Shown: positions 1 to 11,859 of the stretch, one piece after another
How the letters are laid out: each line of letters opens with the position of its first letter
Position numbering within the stretch: position 1 is the stretch's first letter
Assembly (NCBI RefSeq): GCF_029873635.1
Contig: NC_080423.1
Span: 106,005,988 to 106,069,987 of the forward strand
Length of the DNA stretch: 64,000 bases
Direction: 5' to 3'
Source of the DNA: Malania oleifera
Taxonomy: Eukaryota > Streptophyta > Magnoliopsida > Santalales > Ximeniaceae
Notes under the pieces: generated by a model
Told to the model about the DNA's origin: nothing
Seen by the model: the letters and a program-made list of their open reading frames with translations, nothing else
The model's database searches: none
Made by a program: the position numbers and the translations under genes

Positions 1-1044
1 AATCCGAAATTCAAATACAAATACATTATTGAAATTCAATTAGATTACAGAAATTTCATATGTTCAGATAACAAAAAAAAATCAAAATTCAAATTCAAAT
101 TCACATACGAATACATTATTCAAATTCAAATTAAAATAAAGAAATTTTATCTGTTCAGATAAAAAATATTAAAAAAATAATCAAAAGCTAAATCTGATTG
201 TGGTGCATGACATCGTGCTGATGTTGTGACAGCTGCAAACCTTATAAATTAAGAATTATAAAAAATATTAGTATACGATTTTTGAACATATATGTATATG
301 CATTATAAGTATCAATGATTTGATAGCAAAATAATCGGGCATTTGGACATAGTTAAAAAAATGATACAATTTTAAATAGTTAAACTTTATCAGTTTAGAA
401 AAATTTTGCTTGCATTTCGTCTGTAAATAGGACATTTTCTATAGAGATATGCTCCAAACTTGGGTGTTTACAATAAACTGTACACAATAATCCAACTAGT
501 AATGAATTTTATGAGTGCACCGGAACTTCATATAATAAGCATTAAATAATGAAATTTTGGCAGCATGCCGTCTGTAAATTGGACATTTTCCCATAAAACA
601 TGTACTTGAAACAGTATATTGTTTTCAGCAAATAAATCATTTCAAGCATGCAATTCACAATATACTGCATCAGCCATGCGGTTGACGTTCAACACAAGCA
701 TGTATTCTTGTAGTTCAATCTACAATTCATATAACATAATACAATCATCTCTTATATTGCAAAAAACATAATAATAAAACTATAATTTTTTTCATTTCTC
801 CACATTTGATTAGATCTCTCACAAGACCGGGATATCACATCAAGCTGAGAAATTCACGACACCCCAACGTTCAATCTTCACTAACTCTACTAGTTTCTAA
901 TATAAAGCACAAATAATTTTATGAGATTGGTTGAACTAAGATCCTAACATGACAATGTACAAGAAGAAGCACCTTATTGTTGCGAAGAGGAGCCACCATC
1001 TGTAAATTGGATATTTTCCCATAAAACGTGTACTTGAAACTTGG
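1..1044. repeat. AT-rich region with short direct repeats
   Basis: No gene seen. Positions 1-60 and 85-160 are diverged copies of a sequence rich in AAATTCAAATTC. A block of about 75 bp at 567-645 (TCTGTAAATTGGACATTTTC onward) recurs at 998-1073, where it abuts the LINE fragment, and a weaker match starts near 420. These look like decayed TE or satellite remnants. Confidence 0.6.
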
Positions 1045-1898
1045 TTGTTTTCAGCAAATAAATCATTTCAAGTATCTGAGGGAGATTTGGAGGTTTGCAT
1101 TGATACTCAAAAAGAATATTATTCTGATCTAGGTAATGGGACAGTGGGTGAATCGGAAGGAAGAAATAAAGATGATGGACAAGCGAGAAAGTCTAAGAGG
1201 TCTAAGGCAATACCTCAAAAGTTGAACCTATGATTGATAAAATTATGTTTTGGAATATAAGAGGGTTGGGCACGTCGAAGAGAAGATTGAAACAAATTTT
1301 GAAGGATCAGAAAGTTTCGATTTTGGCAGTCTCGCAACCTTTTCAAGATATAGAAAAGATACGAAGGTGGGCGATATATTTGCAATTTACTAACTTTTGC
1401 GCTAATGTAGAGGAAGGTGGGAAGATTTGGTTATTCTCGAAAGATGATGTTCAAGTGGATTGGGTGGGTACCTTAAATCAATGTGTGACAGTTTTGTTAA
1501 CAGAGGATAGAGGCTCCCTGCTTCTTACTTTTGTTTATGCTAAATGTTATCATATTGAGAGAAGAGATTTATGGGAACAACTTAAGGGGATGTCGAGTGT
1601 TGATGTGGCTTGGGTTGTTATGGGAGATTTTAATGTAATTCGGTCAGATGAGGAAAGGGTGGGAGGTAGACCTCGCTTGGGTTCGTCTATGGCTGAATTT
1701 AATGGTTGTATTAATAGTTGTGGGTTATTAGACCTCAAATTCGAAGGAAGTCAATTTTCTTGGTGTAACGGCCAACAAAGTTTGAAAAGAAGTTGGGCAA
1801 AATTGGACAGGGTGCGGATTAATCTTGTTTTTTCTATAAATTATGGTGAAGCTAAGACTTCTTTGTTGAAAAACAATGACCCCCCGTATCCTACCTAA
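1045..1898 (+). pseudogene. LINE endonuclease (EEP domain) fragment, 3'-truncated
   Basis: Plus-strand remnant of a plant L1-type LINE. The frame from 1230 (222 codons) has the endonuclease/exonuclease/phosphatase signature: WNIRGLG near the start, MGDFNVI in the middle and WAKLDRV towards the end, in the expected order. The position that is normally Glu in the motif before PF is Gln (SQPF), so a metal ligand appears lost. The short frame 1045-1233 just upstream (charged, Lys-rich end) may be the tail of the preceding LINE ORF. The C-terminal part of the domain and all of the reverse transcriptase are missing: homology stops at about 1867 where the duplicated unit begins, and the last codons are read from unrelated unit sequence. 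Confidence 0.8.
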
Positions 1899-1899
1899 T

Positions 1900-2780
1900 C
1901 GTATGTGAAAAGATACCCCAATCACAAGCTCCCCTTCTGTTCAAGGAACTATAGAGACTCTTGGACCTTCCCAGTTAAGTGGTATATCTGCTCTTCTAAC
2001 AAAGCTTCCCTACTACCCAAGCATAGTTTTAAATCAAATGTCTGCTTTTGGGCCCTCTTATTATTTTCAAATAGCCAACGCAAATCAATGTGAATTGATA
2101 ATAAGCCAAGCCTAGCCCACTCTATCATCATCAACCTACCTTCCATACAAGAAACCCTAGCTGCCTCACTCTTCCTCTTCTCGTCGTACACATGAGAAAC
2201 CCTAGTTGCCTCTGTTTTCAACTACTCTATCGGTAACATAGCCTTCAACGATGTTGATTGTTCTTGAGAAGCTAACTCAATGAACTCCGCTTGTTACCTT
2301 TCCCCACAACAAGCACAACCATCTCCTATATACTCTTAGAAGCTGATCGACCTCCACCACTCCCTATCTTCCAGCAGCAACTTGGCTCCATGACCGATTT
2401 CCCTCCATGTTTTTGCTATATGCTCCATTCAAGCTTGACCAACAAGAACTCTCCAAAGCAACAAAGCCATCCCTAAACTGAGACCACCCTTCCCATTCCA
2501 ACCCTTCAGGAACAAAGATGGAATACTTCTTTCTGCTGTATCCATGTCCTAATTCCAAGAATTTCCTTGCCCTAGTTACATGAATCCCCATCCAATAATC
2601 AACATAACCCACCCTAACTCTTTGAAATCCCTTGCCCAAACTACCAGCAAGATCTAAGAACCTTTGAGAAAACCATAAAGTTTCTCCTAAAAAGAGTTGA
2701 ACCCATCGATTGCACTTCTGATTCTTCTTAGGAATAAATAGAGCTCCAACCTTCCATCGATTGCACACCTGACTAATAAC
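1900..2780 (-). pseudogene. LINE ORF1-like fragment, unit A
   Basis: Minus-strand degenerate coding remnant, open at 1949-2221 and 2364-2763. The second stretch (GETLWFS..., WMGIHVTRARKFLELGHGY, KKYSIFVPEG) has the look of the nucleic-acid-binding first ORF that accompanies plant L1 LINEs; this assignment rests on general resemblance. It matches unit B 31923-34280, where a 1.5-kb solo LTR interrupts it. It lies downstream, in the minus sense, of the RT remnant at 2990-3690, so at least two LINE copies are joined here. Confidence 0.55.
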
Positions 2781-2789
2781 ATTGTAACA

Positions 2790-3690
2790 GAAGAGAGAGA
2801 GAGGAGAGATGAAGGGGTGAATGCACGAGAGAGACCACCATCGCAAGAATGACCTGCCACATACAAGAGTAATACAATCCACTAAACATAAGTTGGTCCT
2901 CAATCATTGGATACAAAACAAATATATCCACAATACGGTCATGAGTCAAGTAAGAGAAAATGGATTTACAAGAAAAATCCCCAAATGCATCTAAGCTCTA
3001 AACCCTCTTACTAGTCCCCAAATGAGCATGAAAATAATCGAGTAACCGAGTTAAAAGGGCCAACTCATTTATCTCTCTCTTATTAATATTTCTCTCAAAA
3101 TGGAAATTCCAAGAAACTCTATCTCCTTGAAAAAGAAGAAATGTAGAAATGGTGGTATCATGAAGAATAGATAACCGAAAGACAAGGAAATGTAATAGGC
3201 AAAGGCATGTGGCCCACCCAAGCAAATTTGCTTCCCATTCCCATTGGCTTTTAGGAAGGGAATAATCATAAATTTAAGAAACAAACTTCCAAGGATGCAA
3301 ATAAGTAGTATTAGTTCTCGCTTTGGCATCCTGCCCATTTTGTAGTATTCTAAACTTACTGTGAATTACCTTATGCCAAAGAGAATTAGCTTCTAAAGGA
3401 AAGCACCACAACCATATCCCCACCAAATAGATGTTTTCGGACACCAAGTTAACAAGACCCAAGCCTCCCTCCCACTTAGGCCGACACATACTCTCCCATC
3501 CTGCCAAATGATCTCTACTACCCTTTCCTCACTTAACCATAAGAAATCCCTCATTAAATTTCTCAAGCATCTGTGCCAAACTCATGGGGATTCTAAAAAG
3601 AGAAATGTAATACAAAGGTATATACGATAAACAAGCATGAATGAGTCATACCCCTAGAGTGAAAAACCTCCTTTTCATGAGTTGAGTTTT
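2790..3690 (-). pseudogene. LINE reverse-transcriptase 3' part, unit A
   Basis: Minus-strand remnant of the C-terminal part of a plant LINE RT. Reading down from 3690: LSYIPLYYISLFRIP (RT thumb type), then CRPKWEGGLGLVNLVSEN and a tryptophan-rich stretch ending LWHKVIHSKF, then WSLDAFGDFSC. Several frameshifts and stops separate these blocks. Catalytic RT motifs are not present. Same element as 34340-35250 in unit B. Confidence 0.8.
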
Positions 3691-3699
3691 TACTTATTG

Positions 3700-4790
3700 A
3701 ATTTTGTGCTAAATACTAAGCACAAGTATTTCTTTTTTTAGAAGCATTGAGGGCATTATTTTATCATTATTCTCATGAATAAACCAAACACGGAAATGCC
3801 ACATTACCAACAATATATCAATAATATAATTCTAAACTAAGCAAGGGAATCCCATAATCCAAGTATTATGATTGCCACGAATCACAATGCCAGAAGCCAT
3901 ACTAAATCCTGAAAACCAAAAGCCACATAAGAGTTGGAATTTTAGGGTTCTTATAATGCTATAGATTCAGCTTTTCATAGATAATAAATTTTCAGATATT
4001 TGAGATTTTTTTTTTTTTTTTTTTGTGATTACAAACCCTGGAAACTCATTCATTCCCTCTTCAATACCTCTGTGTCTGCAGCCAACATTTTGTTATATAG
4101 CTGTTGGAATTCCACATTCAGTCACTACAGATCAACTTTTACTGCCCAATGCTGCACCAGTGATACCAGAAAGATCCTGAATTGCAGGATGCCTATATGT
4201 GTAAGAAGTCAGGGTGAAGGAAATACAAACCAGCAAGCAAATACGGTTGAGATGTACCGTATGATTGAAATCTATAGCAAGCAATGCAGACACTGCAACA
4301 ACTGAAACCTCCAGAAGTCCTTATATTGATCGAAAGTTGTATAGTCTAATGGTTTAGATTCAAACTCATATATACAGAATTCTAAAAGAAAGGCATTTGA
4401 TTTTTATATAAAAACCAACAAGCAAATCAAAATTGACATTTTCTTCTTCCTAATTATTTCTCTACACTGTCTCTCTAAATTGATTCCTTCTTAAAATATT
4501 ATCTAGAAGTTTATATTCTGCATATGCAAATTTCCAACATCTTGACATGTCTATTAAATGTAGGATACCCAGGTTGCTTCTAGAAGTGCAGTGAGCAATA
4601 TAAAGCATAAGCTAAGCTCTATTATTCATTGAGATGATCCACTACAAGGCCATTTGAACACCATTTGGTGGAGTATCTTAAGGAGAATGTTAAAACACAA
4701 TCACCTAAAAGCTTAAGCTGTTAGGTAGAGCAGACCAACAATGTATATCAGGCATTACCACCCAAACTACTGCTCTTTGCTGAATTGAAG
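3700..4790. other. Non-coding stretch, no gene seen
   Basis: AT-rich sequence shared with unit B (35250-36340). It holds a run of about 18 T at 4006-4024 and no open frame with recognisable content. It lies inside intron 1 of the RING gene copy whose first exon is at 6446-6551. Confidence 0.6.
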
Positions 4791-5290
4791 TGTTGGGATA
4801 GAATTTTTGGACACTATTTTATTCCTCTCTTTTCAAACACACCAGAAAATTGTAACAGGAAGGAAAGACAAAGCCTTCTTTTTTTTATTTGTTGCCAAAA
4901 TCCCTCTCCACTCTCCAGGCCCAGACTGCCATCCAACAGATCTAGCGGTAACCCACCGTTGTCCAATTAGAGTCAAATCCACATTCCAAATATTTCTAGT
5001 CCAGCGGCAATGGAGAAGGATATGGTCTACTGATTTTGCCTCAGCCATGCAAAGGGCGCATCTGTTGGCAATGGAGAACCCCCTTCACTGCAAGTTGTCC
5101 AGGGTCAAGATCTTACCATGAGCTACTTCCCAGGTAAAAAAGGCAACCTTAGTAGGGGCTGCTGTCTTCCATAATTGAGACTAAGGGAAGTGAACGTTGT
5201 TTAACTCTCGAAGAAAATGTTTCCAGTAAAAGGATCTGTCAGTGAAAACCCTCTTCTTGTCCAAGGACCAAAAAGGACTTGGCCCCTGCC
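4790..5290 (-). pseudogene. LINE zf-RVT fragment, unit A
   Basis: Minus strand around 5050-4830 reads AEAKSVDHILLHCRWTRNIWN followed by a frame ending in FLPVTIFWCV. This is the zinc-binding region (zf-RVT) at the 3' end of plant LINE polyproteins, with the usual H-x3-HC-like spacing. The frame is short and broken on both sides. It is matched by 36345-36850 in unit B. Confidence 0.65.
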
Positions 5291-5299
5291 TCTATTGTC

Positions 5300-6397
5300 A
5301 TGTTAAAATACCACTTTATCTAAAAGCTTAAGCAATTAGGTTATGGGCCAACAATGCATACAAGGCCTTAACAAAGAACATGTGAAGAAAAATCACAGCT
5401 ATACCAGCCATTATGGATCACTACCATTAGGTAAAGGCTGCTACAAACACGACTATTATGGTTAAAAATATTTTAATCTTTGTACTTTTCTTCTCATTTT
5501 ACCTCTTTTTTTTTTTTCTTTCGTAAATCAATACTCAATTAGCAATGTTACGAGTGGGGGTTAAGATTATAATAAGGACGATAATGATAAAGAACCATGA
5601 TACACATTAATTAATAATTTGATACGAATCATACGATCAATGTTTTATTTTTAAAAAATTGTTTTTATTTTGATAATATTAGTAATTTGATACTTCTTTT
5701 CTATATTGTTCAACTTCAACCTTCTTTTCTTTTTCTAGTTTTTATCTTGTTCAAGTTGTTAATCATGTTCAATTACCCTCACTCACTTCTTAATCCATCC
5801 TTCCACAAAAAGCCCTTCTTTTTCTTACTAAAATGTTTGTAAACTTCTTATACTTAATAGCCAAGTTACTAAGCTAAAGAATTGTCGTAAAATTCCATGA
5901 ACATAAATTATTAATCCTTTACACCTCAACAAGGAGAGAATCCTCAATCCCCTCGCCTCATTACCCAAAACAAAAAAATATAACCGCGATGCATCATCTT
6001 ATTAAAATACATGTCCCCACATCTCTCTATAAAGTATATCCGATTGTGCCCAATAAGTGCTGGAAAACAATTTTTTTTTTTCATATATTCAAGTACACCC
6101 CGGATACGAATAAAAAATTATGGTCGTCCGATACATTTCGGAATTCAACAAGGGGATTTGAAGCATCGATGCTTCTTAGATTTCCACTCGTCGTGATCGC
6201 TTTGCGCGAAGAACCCATTCATTTGATGAATTTGTGCCCTCAAGCCAACTAAAACAAACTAGCATGATTCAATGTCCAACAAAACAACCACACAAAGTGC
6301 AAAAATTTTCGCCTAAAATAAAGAATCTAGCCTTAAAAATACCCAATTCAAGATACAGTTGCCAAAATTTATACATACATATAGATATGCACATAGG

Positions 6398-6445
<48 letters not shown>
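5300..6445. other. Intron 1 sequence of the left RING gene copy
   Basis: No separate gene is supported. The region lies just downstream (minus sense) of RING exon 1 at 6446-6551 and should be intron. Content is AT-rich with T-runs, plus a slightly less AT-rich stretch at 5990-6240 that is open in two frames but has no recognised product. Unit B carries the same sequence at 37649-38721. Confidence 0.55.
6401..6442. repeat. (GA)n microsatellite at the exon 1 splice donor, unit A
   Basis: About 21 uninterrupted AG units. On the minus strand it is a (CT)n tract beginning right after the GTA of the RING intron 1 donor. The unit B counterpart (about 38664-38718) is longer, about 27 units. Confidence 0.95.
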
Positions 6446-6551
6446 GGAAACAGCGATCCAAATAGGATTCCTGAGTAACAGGGCCGAGGCAGATGGGGCA
6501 GGCGACGGTGGCGACGGACGAGGAAGAACAGCTACTGGCATCCTGGCTCAT
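6446..6551 (-). CDS. Topors-like RING E3 ligase, exon 1 (left gene copy)
   Basis: First coding exon (35 codons plus one base) of a RING gene whose later exons are beyond the left edge. It begins ATGAGCCAG and encodes a Ser-rich leader, then CPIC at residues 18-21, the first two zinc ligands, and YLDRCF with the third ligand at Cys34. It ends ...TTTCC|GTAC, phase 1, so a following exon starting AT would supply the His ligand. In-frame extension upstream has only GTG codons, so this ATG is the first available. Compared with the unit B exon 1 (38722-38827) it keeps the first RING cysteine. Gene function as for the complete copy at 16102-38827. Confidence 0.8.
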
Positions 6552-7542
6552 GTTTCGCCGCGAAAACACCACCCGTATTCCAGATCAAATTGTAATCCAA
6601 ATACGAGTTCGGATTCGGGTTCGGGACACAAGGCTACAGAGTACCTCTAACTATCCTCTATCGTTTTATATTATCATTACGGTTTTCTATTTTCTATTTT
6701 TATTTCCAAATATTAAAAATAAATTATAAAAATATGTATTTTTATGGTATCAATTTTCTCTTTTTTTATTATTTGTCAAAATATTTTCCATGCTCATAAT
6801 TAATTTTTTAGATTAAACAATTAATTTTATATGTAATTTTTAAATTAAAATTAGGATAAAATTATCGTAGGAATTTAAAATATAATTGAAATAAAAATAT
6901 TTATAAATTTTCTAAAAAATAAAAATAGTAAAGATCATTACAAAATATTTTTACTATTTTTCAATAGTCATGCATAATAAGATTTTTCTTGTAAAGTGAA
7001 TTTTTCAAAATAATAATTAAGTAAAATAATTATAATAATTAAATTCATATTATAATATTTTTAGTTTCTATTTCTGCTTTTTAGTTTTTATTTTTGATTT
7101 TTATTTTCATAATTTTCTACAATTATACCAAATGACTCCTAAATTTTTCCTTCTTAGTTATTAATTAGAAAAACAATTATAGATTCGATGGGCAAGAGTT
7201 GGGCAATGTTTGGCATCACATATTTCATGTCTAAAATTGAATTTATTATAACTTTAAATTATATTTTATTTAAATTTTATTAAATAATTTTAAATTTTAA
7301 ATTGCAAACTTTTCATGTTCTTAAATATAAAGAAAGAGCATTTTATTTTAATTATCATGGTAATTATTGGACAATTATGGGCATGCTTTGGGTATTTAAA
7401 AATTTAGACCAATTTGAAAAAAAAAAAAAAATTGCATTGTGTGTGATTGAGTAGCACATGTATTGCGACAAAGTTATATCAAGTTCTATCCAATCATATT
7501 TGTCCTCATAGTCGTTGCCCTCATCATGTCTCGCATTTGTCC
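6552..7542. promoter_or_regulatory. Upstream region of left RING gene copy
   Basis: Sequence 5' of exon 1 on the minus strand. The first 100 bp are relatively GC-rich (TTCGGATTCGGGTTCGGG near 6608), then it becomes very AT-rich. No clear TATA box is assigned. Unit B has the same region at 38828-39679 but with the stretch around 6625-6770 replaced or deleted, so the two exon 1 copies probably have different promoters. Confidence 0.4.
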
Positions 7543-7569
7543 TGTAATGACCCAAAATAAATAAATAAA

Positions 7570-7878
7570 TATATATATATATATATATATACATATATAC
7601 GATTAAAGTATAATAATAATAAAATAATAAAAATAATCATTAAGTTAATATTAATACAGATGTACTTTTCTATAGGATCCTTAATTTTATGTTTGATACT
7701 TAAGAAAAACCTTGTTTTAGCGAGTGCTCAGAGACCATTGTAACTCAGTCGCTCCCTCGAGGTTAGCCTGATCAAAATTGAATTTCATAAGATAAACATA
7801 GTAGATAATGCTTGTACACGCAAATAAATACATATATATATAAAATAATATTTTGACTGACATAATTTGTAAAAATAC

Positions 7879-7914
<36 letters not shown>

Positions 7915-8113
7915 TAGGTATCCTATGCGGGCCCACATTACTATGTAGAACCCACATGAGTCATTAAGTCGTGTGGGGTCCACATGAGTTCCAAAGTTGT
8001 GTAGGGCTCATAAGACCGTGTGAGGACTATTGGAGTTATGTAGGACTCACTTGGGTCTCTAAGTTTTGTGGAAACCACATGAATTTTTGAAATTCAAACT
8101 TAATTTTTTTTCA

Positions 8114-8145
<32 letters not shown>

Positions 8146-8155
8146 TAAAACATAG

Positions 8156-8191
<36 letters not shown>

Positions 8192-8200
8192 TTAAAAAAT
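7570..8200. repeat. Microsatellites inside the LTR
   Basis: (AT)n at about 7571-7592 and 8117-8142, and (AAT)n at about 7880-7912 and 8158-8191. Counterparts in unit B (41437-41455, 41702-41730, 41938-41973, 41993-42013) differ in length. Confidence 0.85.
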
Positions 8201-9496
8201 TAATTAATTAAGTAGATTAATTAAAAATTAATTAAATGAAAGTATCGGCAAGCACTCCCATTTTCCCCACATATACCCCATCCTCATCTCATACCTCCCA
8301 ACCCAAGCTCATTCCATGCTCATCTCATGTTTATTCTTTAGTCATTCATTTATTTTTTTTAAAATTATAATTTCACGTCTTTCCCCACACTTTTACAAAT
8401 TTTTTTTTTTTTTCCAAAATTTTTCTATAAATATGAAGCTCTCAACCTTCATTTTTTATAAAAAATTTCCAAAGGAAGAGAAAAATTAGTGAGTGAAAAA
8501 ATTAGTAGTGGAAGGAGATTTTTTGTTATAATTAAAATTCTTACTCACTTACTCTTTTTTATCTCATTTTTTTGAGATATTCATTGTGATCGTATCACAA
8601 GGTTAAGTAAAAGATAAGTAAAAATTTATTATATTAAATTTTTATTTAAAATTTATACCTAATTCTATTTGTGAGTAAATTTTGATTATGTTAGTTATTT
8701 TCATAAAATTTTCCAGAATTTATTCTTACGCATATTTAATTATACTAGTTTTATCTTTAATATACTTGTGTTTATTTTTGAGTTAAGAAATGTTCTAAAA
8801 ACCTCGGGTATTTTATAGTACTAATTTCTATTGAAAAAAATATTTTTAATATGAAAATTGTGTGACATGAGTTTATTTATATGTTGCATATTTCATAAAA
8901 ATATGAGTAAAGATGACATAAGTTGATTTTTACGTTGCGTATTTCACGAAAATATGAGTAAAAATGATATTTTCATGATATCATTTTAATTGTATAAATT
9001 ATATAATAAGATGTTTTCAAAACCTCTCATGGTTCAGACAATACATAAAATTACAAATGTTCAATGCCGTAACTTAAAATTTAAACGGATCAAAGTGCAC
9101 TTATACTTATTTATATAGTGGTTATATATGATAGTGAATTTATTATAAGTGCACACCTGGTTCCGAGTTAGGATTTAATTGGAAAAATCACACTTAATAA
9201 TAATATACGTTAATTTAGTTTAGCCGGTCAGTCAGTTAATTCCAATCTTTGGACCGCACAAACCAATCATAGGGATAAACATGATTTACGGCTAACAGAA
9301 ATATGACTTGCGACTAACAAAAACATGACTTACGGCTAACATACCTAAAGGTGATTTTTATAGTATATGTATATACATATTTAATTACGTGTATAGAGTT
9401 ATTAATGATTTGAAGGAAAAGTATATATTTATGTGAACATGATAATTTTTGTGCCTAAATGATAATCCAAAGGAAACGCGCAAGGAGAAGTATATA

Positions 9497-11024
9497 TGTA
9501 ACGACCTACTTAATTAAATGGATTTTTTTTTCTTTATACTGTAATAATCTACATGCTCTGATACCAAATTAAGGTAAACCCAACCATAAACTTAAGCAGC
9601 AAGAAGCAAAAACTGAATAAACACATGTAAATATATACAATACCAGAGTGCTACATGTTTCACAAAATATAAACATATCATTGTTTCCCAAAATACCATC
9701 AACCATGTTGGGATATACAAAAACACTCCCAAAACATACTCACTCTCTAACAGGGCACCACTAAAGTCCCTCTATCTGCGAGCCTGATATGCTCGCCTAC
9801 CTGGATCACCTGAAAAATGATTCAACATTAGGATGAGTCAACGCTCGGTAAGACGAAATATGTTATTACTAGTGTGTGGCAAATGAGCTACAGTATCGTG
9901 AAATCTGTTTTCGTAAAATCATGTATAACTGGATACGTAAGTACAGTATAAGCAATAAAATACACCACCCATTTTTCCATGTTGCTTAACATAACAGTGT
10001 TGTAGGTTACTATTCAAAATATTTTTAGTGTACATAAGTTATTCCCTGTTTCTGTAAATGTGTATATACGTAATAATAACTAAAAATGTTCCCTGTAGAT
10101 AACTGTGTGTCATGATTTAACCCCTTATGATAGGGTTGTGCAACCCGTAAGCGGGGTTTACCCTAGCTGGCCAATTAGGAATAAATCACTATACTCTATT
10201 GGTCTGATCTGCCCACCTCAACCCATATCTGATGGGCAATCTGTCCACGTCAAGGGCCTAGATGATTGACCTACTATCACGTATTATCTAAATAGGTGGT
10301 TGCACTCATAACGTAACATAATATTTGTAGCAATGGTACCGAACTCTGTAATTGCATAGTCCAATAGAGTCTGATACTATATAATGTATTTCTATATACA
10401 ACTATTTGATTTACCATGATTCTGAAATAATCGTAATAACCATGATGCTGCATAAACTGTACTATAATTCATACGTCGTAATACTGAGAACTGTATAATC
10501 ATAACACTGATATTCGTATAATCATGGTACTGAAATTCATAAAATCATGGTACTGAAATATCATAAAATCAAGATACTGAAATATCATAAAATATATCTT
10601 TGTACTATAATCATATTCACAAACCACACGATACTTTAATACATAATTTTCATCATTTAATAAACTGTATAATATTTTAAAAATACTTAACATAACATAT
10701 TTCCCTTACCTAACTATTGGAAAACCCCTAAACTATTCTGGCCTAACTTCCGTAGGATTTCCTGATCAATACCCTGAAACTGAAAACTTACAGTACTAAA
10801 TTTTAGTATTTCTACGTGTACATCATTTCTTATAACTATCATAAGGCCAAAAATGGGCTAAAAAGCCTTACCCTAAATTTGGGATGAAATTCAACTTTAT
10901 TTCCCTAATGATTCGCTTCGGCAGACTTGCAGAGAACTTCGCCAAGAGTGTTGTGGTAGCCTCAAATCTTCAATCCGGTGAGAAACAGGCCCGGAAAATG
11001 AAGAGAGAAGTGAGAGAGAGACGT

Positions 11025-11055
<31 letters not shown>

Positions 11056-11308
11056 CATGAAAATGTGATAAAAATCAGAATTTTAACTATTTATAGGGTC
11101 AGATTCGTCGACGAGACACGTCTCCTCATTGACGAGTCCTTCAGTAAATTCGTCGACGAACCCCTGTATTCGTCGACAAAATTTAGAGTAATCCAAATCC
11201 GTCTCTCGGTATTTTCTCATTGACGAAGTCTATTGCCTCATTTTGTTCCTATTTTCATTTTCTCTCCCTCTTTATTATTTAAATACTATTATTTTTTGGG
11301 TCACTACA
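9497..11308 (-). mobile_element. Solo LTR (TCGTCGACGA family), unit A only
   Basis: 1812 bp inserted into the older LTR and absent from unit B at the matching site (about 43220). On the minus strand it starts TGTAGTGACCC and ends GGTCGTTACA (TG...CA). The 5-bp duplication ATATA is at 9492-9496 and 11309-11313. In its own orientation it has an array of TCGTCGACGA-type palindromes (about 11240-11100), then TATAAAT (11095-11089), a CT-rich leader, a donor-like GGGTAAGG at 10872 and a branch/acceptor-like block at 9852-9810. No coding region. Related to the LTR at 43481-45812: both share the array phrase GAGAAAATACCGAGAG and a matching leader. Confidence 0.88.
11026..11051. repeat. (GA)n microsatellite in LTR leader
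   Basis: About 13 AG units just downstream (minus sense) of the LTR TATA box, inside the solo LTR 9497-11308. Confidence 0.85.
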
Positions 11309-11859
11309 ATATATGTATATAATTAAATATTATAGTTACAATTTTAAAGTTAAAAGTTTAATTTAACAATTACAGTATATGATTATAAAATTTTACTGTC
11401 GTAGTTGATGGTAAAAGTTTTATGTAAAAATTTTTAAATTCATGTTTATTTTAAAAGCAGTTTTGAAGTTATAATATTAATATTATTTTACGAAAGTATA
11501 ATATTAGTAAAGCTTATTTTTGTCACATACTAATAATAATCTTATTTACTTACTGAGTGTTGTTTCACCCCAATCGTTATTTTTCATTTTAAATAATTTT
11601 GAAGAGTATACCAGAAATCTAGTGTAGCAAGTGCATAAGCGAGAGTTGAAAGAACATAATAGAATAAAAATTTAGTATAATACAATTTAGAATATGTTTG
11701 TATATTTTAGAATTTTAGTAAATTTCATTTTAATAATTGAGACATATATTTGTAATAAAACTAATTAGTACTCTAGTAATAAAAATAATTTAGATTTATG
11801 TGCGTCCGCTGAAAAATTGATATGCTAGAACCCACTTGGGTTCGGGTCCTTACGTGTCC

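Larger units (their letters stand above)
7543..11854 (+). mobile_element. Old solo LTR (family C), unit A, with nested younger LTR
   Basis: Begins TGTAATGACCC and ends GGGTCCTTACG (the unit B copy keeps the canonical ...TTACA). It is flanked by the 5-bp target duplication TGTCC at 7538-7542 and 11855-11859. Without the nested element at 9497-11308 it is about 2.5 kb. It has a TATA box (TATAAAT, 8426-8432), a GT-rich start, (AT)n and (AAT)n tracts, and the block CTTACTGAGTGTTGTTTCACCCC near 11549. No gag, pol or primer site is seen, so it is a solo LTR. It is present at the same site in unit B (41422-46105) and so predates the duplication. Confidence 0.8.

Noticed and set aside
1949-3507. Several 75-180 codon frames as possible host genes
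   Set aside because: Their motifs match LINE ORF1 and RT text, they are broken, and they recur in unit B.
5989-6252. 87-codon plus-strand frame, also seen in unit B
   Set aside because: Conserved only because the whole unit is duplicated; it holds a poly-T-derived Phe run and no known motif, and lies in the presumed RING intron.
6269-6572. Minus-strand frames rich in SLSLSL and on to a Cys-rich end
   Set aside because: The Ser-Leu run is the translated (CT)n intron tract. Only the part before the GTAC donor (6446-6551) is coding.
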